Positions 60,726 to 64,000 of a stretch of 64,000 nt of DNA are shown piece after piece. The notes below the pieces were generated by a model. That model ran no database searches, had not been told where the DNA came from, and was given only the letters and a program-made list of their open reading frames with translations. Source of the DNA: Salipiger sp. H15 (GTDB lineage Bacteria > Pseudomonadota > Alphaproteobacteria > Rhodobacterales > Rhodobacteraceae); the NCBI RefSeq assembly GCF_040409955.1, contig NZ_CP123385.1:372001-436000 (forward strand). The letters run 5' to 3'. A program made the position numbers and the translations under genes. Each line of letters begins with the position of its first letter. Positions within the stretch are counted from its first letter, which is position 1.

Positions 60726-60804
60726 AACACCCAACCGGTCCGGGACCTTCCGAAGCGGGAAGCCATGCTTCTATTTTCGACCCAAAGGGCAGAAGGGCAC
60801 GCCG

Positions 60805-61782
60805 ATGCCTGATCTGCCTATTGATCACCCTGGGTTTCTCGCGGCCTACGTCGCTCTGGCGGGTGAACCGATCAAGTCCAAGCCCGAACCGCGCACAGGC
60901 ACGATAGGAGCCGCTCTGAGGGCCTTCAGGGCCTCCGACCGCTTCCTATCGTGCGCAGAGTCCACCCGCGGCGTCTGGATGCGGTTCCTGACCGAGATGG
61001 AGGACACGTGGGGGCGCTCGATGCTGGCCGACCTCGAGACGCGCCACATCCGCAAGGACCTGGCGCGCTTCGAGCCACACCCGGCCAACAATCGCCGTAA
61101 GGTCTGGCGCGCTTTCTGCGGCTGGTGCGTCGACGCAGGACATATCAATGACGACCCCGCGGAGAAGGTGCGCCCGAGAGCCACACCGAAGACCGACGGC
61201 CAAACGCCATGGACGCGCGAGGATGTCGCGGCGTTTCGCAAGCATTGGGAGCTTGTTACCGCGCAGCGCATCGCGTTTGAACTCATGCACCGGACGTGCG
61301 CGAGCATTTGAGACGCGTGCGTGCTTGGGCCAGGGATGATCCGCGACGGCTGGCTGACCTACATCAGGAAGAAATCCGGAAGCCTGGCGACCTGTCCCAT
61401 GGGCACCGACGCTCCGGCCTGGTTCGAGCACACCGACGACCTTGCCGAGGCCGAAGCAGCACAACCGCTGAAATACATGACCTACATGGTCACCAGCACC
61501 GGCCGAGTGCGATCGCACAAGGCCGCAGCGCAATGGTTCAGTCGCGCGTGCGATGACGCCGGGCTTGCGCATCTTTCGGCTCACGGCATCCGGAAGCACC
61601 GGGCCAGCATATTCAAGGAGAATGGCGCGACCGCGGAACAGCGGATGGCCGTCCTTGGACACGAGACTGGGGGCGAGGCCACGCGCTATAGCAAGAGCGC
61701 GGACCTGCTCAGGACCATAGAGGGAACAGAAAGTTCCAACTCGGCCGTACCCAGTTCCAACTATCGTTCGGAAACCAGTTAA
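60805..61782 (+). pseudogene. tyrosine recombinase (phage/island integrase), inactivated
   Basis: The frame is one continuous 325-codon integrase broken by TGA at 61309-61311. Before it lies the N-terminal SAM-like DNA-binding domain and the start of the catalytic domain; the frame resumes immediately as DACVLGPGMIRDGWLTYI. The first catalytic arginine motif, expected as RTGARIGD, reads RTCASI-stop-D: Arg is Ser and Gly is Cys. Downstream HGIRKHR (His/Arg), LGHET and TRYSK with the nucleophilic Tyr are intact. It ends 23 bp from the 3' end of tRNA-Arg, the usual integration geometry. Confidence 0.85.
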
Positions 61783-61804
61783 AAGCGGCGACTTTTTGGG
61801 AAGG

Positions 61805-61886
<82 letters not shown>

Positions 61887-62038
61887 GCGGGTCTTACGGC
61901 ATTGCGGAACGCTCCGCAATGTCAAATCGGTGCCCCCGCGCGCTTCTTTTCGGCCTCTCACGCGGCCTTGGCTGCCGCAGGGTTAGCCGTGTTTTCCGGG
62001 ACTTGCGGGGCCCGCGCGCACCGTCGCATCCAAGGCAT

Positions 62039-63277
62039 CTACCGCCGCCGGAGCCGCGACAGCGCCGTGTCCTCGAGCGCCCAGGCCCCGATGCCGTCGC
62101 GGATGCCGGCCGCCATGCCGGCGCGCCAGGCGCGGTCCTGCAGGTGGCGCAGGTCCTCCTCGGTCGACAGGAACCCCACCTCGATCAGCACCGAGGGAAT
62201 GTCCGCCGCCTTCAGCACCGAGAAGCCGGCCTGCCGCTGCGGGCGCTTGTGGACCTGCCCCACGGCATTGCGGATCCCCTCCACGAGATGGCTCGCCAGC
62301 GCCTTGCCGCGCGGCGCGTTGTCGAGCCGCGCGAGGTCGAGCAGCACGTTCGCCACCCGGTCGTCCGAGCCCGACAGGTCGAGCCCCGCGAGGATGTCGT
62401 CGCGGTCGTGGCGCTCCGCCAGCGCGGCGGAGGCGGCGTCGGAGGCATCGTCCGAGAGCGTGTAGACCGTGGCGCCATGCGCCACACCCTGCTCGATCGC
62501 GTCCGCGTGCAGCGAGATGAAGAGATCGGCACGGGCATCATGGGCGAGCGCGACACGGCCTTCGAGCGAGACGAAGACATCCGCGTCGCGCGTCATCAGC
62601 ACATCGTAGCCGGCGCGGCGCAGCACCTCGCGCAGGTCGCGGGCGAAGGTCAGCATGAGGTCGGCCTCGTTGTGCCCGTCGCGCTGCGCACCCGGGTCGA
62701 TGCCGCCGTGGCCGGGGTCGAGCACGATGCGCAGCGGCGCGGTCTCGGCCCGGCGCGGCGCGGCCTTGGCCGTCGGCTCCGGCAGGTCCCAGCGCGGATC
62801 GCGCGGCGTGCCTGAACGCGCGGCCATCGTCTCGGCGCTGCTGGACTCGAGCCGCAGGGCAAGCTCGGCGCCGCCGGTCTCGGTCGAGACGCTCATTCCG
62901 GCGCGGGAGATGATCATCGGCCCCGCGAGGTCGGCCACCAGCCGCGACCAGCCCGAGCGGAACGGGCCCATGCGCAGCGACTCCACCGCCTCGGAGCGGT
63001 CCATGGCGGCGGCATCGGCGCCGGTCCAGTCGACCTCGCGGAAGTCGATCACCAGCCGCGGCGGGTCGGTCAGGGTGAAGGCGCGCCACGGCACGCCCTG
63101 GCTCAGCGAGAGCGTGAGCTCGGTGCCCCTGCCCCAGCCGCCGTCGCTGACCCCGCCGGCGGCAAAGCGCGCCTGGCCGCCAAGCGCCCGGTCCTGCCCA
63201 AGGTCCTGCGCCTGTGCGCCGCCGCCCAGCAGTGCGCAGAGCGCGCCCGCCGCGATGATCCGGAGAAAACTGCCCAT
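62039..63277 (-). CDS. N-acetylmuramoyl-L-alanine amidase (AmiC/AmiB type)
   Basis: The 412-aa exported enzyme has a signal peptide (residues 1-24, GGGAQAQ), an N-terminal AMIN domain (about 40-150) and an Amidase_3 catalytic domain (about 185-400). Zinc ligands are in LDPGHGG (His), HNEADLML (Glu) and ISLHADA (His), with the catalytic Glu in VLIEVGFLS. It cleaves peptidoglycan cross-linked stems during daughter-cell separation. The start at 63277 has only a weak ribosome binding site. Likely backbone gene. Confidence 0.93.
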   Translation of the reverse strand: MGSFLRIIAAGALCALLGGGAQAQDLGQDRALGGQARFAAGGVSDGGWGRGTELTLSLSQGVPWRAFTLTDPPRLVIDFREVDWTGADAAAMDRSEAVESLRMGPFRSGWSRLVADLAGPMIISRAGMSVSTETGGAELALRLESSSAETMAARSGTPRDPRWDLPEPTAKAAPRRAETAPLRIVLDPGHGGIDPGAQRDGHNEADLMLTFARDLREVLRRAGYDVLMTRDADVFVSLEGRVALAHDARADLFISLHADAIEQGVAHGATVYTLSDDASDAASAALAERHDRDDILAGLDLSGSDDRVANVLLDLARLDNAPRGKALASHLVEGIRNAVGQVHKRPQRQAGFSVLKAADIPSVLIEVGFLSTEEDLRHLQDRAWRAGMAAGIRDGIGAWALEDTALSRLRRR

Positions 63278-63370
63278 CCGCCCGTCTGTCTTCTTGTTGT
63301 TGGGCCGGAGCCTAGCAGCCCCGCACGGGATTCGCACGCGGGGACATGCTTGGACCCGCGGTCCGGGAGG

Positions 63371-64000
63371 TCAGCCGCGCGCGTCCATGAAGGCCTTGAG
63401 CCGCGCGAGCCCCTCCTCGATCTCCGCCGTGCCGCGGGCGTAGGAGAAGCGCAGCGTCCCCGCCCCGCGCTCGGGGTCGAAGTCGAGCCCCGGCGTCACC
63501 GCCACCCCGGCCTTCTCGAGGATCTCGGCGGCGAAGGCGCGGCTGTCGGTGGTCAGGTGGCTCACGTCGGCATAGACGTAGAAGGCCCCGTCCGGCGGCG
63601 CGATGCGGTCGAACCCGGCCTTCGGCAGGCCCTCCATCATCAGCGCGCGGTTCTTCGTGTAGACCGCGAGGTTGGCCTGAAGCTCCTCGGTCGCGTCCAT
63701 CGCCGCCAGCGCCGCGACCTGCGAGGCGTTGGGCGCGCAGATGAAGAGGTTCTGCGCCAGCCGCTCGACCTGCCGGACCTGTGCCTCGGGCACCACCAGC
63801 CAGCCGACCCGCCAGCCGGTCATCGAGAAGTACTTCGAGAAGGAGTTGATCACGCAGACATCGTCCGACACCTGCAGCGCGGTCACCGGTTTCCGGTCGT
63901 AGTCGATGCCGTGGTAGATCTCGTCCGACAGGAAGGAGGCGCCGCGCGCCTGCGCCGCCTCGACCAGCGCCGCGAGCTCGGGCTTGCCGAGCATCGTGCC
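63371..64000 (-). CDS. class I/II PLP-dependent aminotransferase, 5' end beyond window
   Basis: The last 210 codons of a minus-strand fold-type I aminotransferase, open at the window edge. The Schiff-base Lys is in SFSKYFSMTGWRVGW, the NDEIY-equivalent SDEIYHGIDY precedes it, and APPDGAFYVYADVSHL and a terminal Arg-containing RFSYARG for carboxylate binding follow. It resembles the aspartate or aromatic aminotransferase group. The N-terminal third, with the start, lies outside. Confidence 0.9.
   Translation of the reverse strand, partial: GTMLGKPELAALVEAAQARGASFLSDEIYHGIDYDRKPVTALQVSDDVCVINSFSKYFSMTGWRVGWLVVPEAQVRQVERLAQNLFICAPNASQVAALAAMDATEELQANLAVYTKNRALMMEGLPKAGFDRIAPPDGAFYVYADVSHLTTDSRAFAAEILEKAGVAVTPGLDFDPERGAGTLRFSYARGTAEIEEGLARLKAFMDARG

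Noticed and set aside
60104..60907. Several overlapping open frames on both strands upstream of the integrase
   Set aside because: None shows a domain, consistent ribosome binding site or typical codon use, except a doubtful 61-aa ORF kept at low confidence.

Overview
The window is high-GC DNA (roughly two thirds G+C) with dense operons, many solute-importer and regulator pairs, two tripartite tricarboxylate transporter (TTT) systems and a PQQ alcohol dehydrogenase locus. This fits a metabolically versatile alphaproteobacterium, most likely Rhodobacterales/Roseobacteraceae. That placement is inferred from gene content and protein style, not from a marker gene. Most of the window is accessory catabolic DNA. 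The right end (tRNA-Arg, AmiC-type amidase, aminotransferase) looks like backbone.

Layout. 0-10.4 kb: an SDR gene, then a minus-strand operon (TctC, TctB, TctA, shikimate dehydrogenase, 3-dehydroshikimate dehydratase) behind a LysR regulator, and a divergent FAD oxidoreductase/TIM-barrel isomerase pair. The two promoters carry the same T-N11-A box and the same downstream TTGACGTTA at identical spacing, so they look like one regulon. It is plausibly for taking a shikimate-type acid to protocatechuate. 10.5-16.3 kb: MmgE/PrpD protein, two AbrB-type membrane proteins, a 6PGDH-like dehydrogenase and a GntR regulator. 16.3-26.6 kb: a minus-strand operon (SDR, aminotransferase, beta-propeller protein) divergent from a GntR gene, a second TTT system, an Ldh-type dehydrogenase, another GntR and a LigJ-type 4-oxalomesaconate hydratase. 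The palindrome AACTGTTGACAGTT occurs both in the GntR promoter and 10 kb away in front of the MmgE/PrpD gene.

26.6-38.5 kb: GST, DoxX, zinc alcohol dehydrogenase, KefB/C-type antiporter, metallophosphoesterase, then a PQQ dehydrogenase locus (orphan ABC-type binding protein, beta-propeller, quinoprotein with a lanthanide-type D-x-D, dihaem cytochrome c, ankyrin protein, small beta-rich protein). 38.8-50.7 kb: a purine-themed stretch with a CUT1-type ABC importer, UTRA-type GntR and nucleoside hydrolase sharing a GGTAT-N8-ATACC operator, followed by a ribose-type ABC importer with PuuE-type allantoinase and ureidoglycolate lyase. 51-54.3 kb: GntR/UTRA, amidohydrolase and MatC-type dicarboxylate carrier. 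54.4-58.9 kb: HupE/UreJ-like, PpiC-type isomerase and DUF3604 proteins in a tight operon, divergent from a Crp/Fnr regulator.

58.9-61.9 kb is a decayed mobile region: an IS3-type transposase scrap, a fasciclin gene with a sigma-E-like promoter, and a tyrosine-recombinase pseudogene broken at its first catalytic arginine and abutting the 3' end of a tRNA-Arg(CCG). The window closes with an N-acetylmuramoyl-L-alanine amidase and a truncated aminotransferase.
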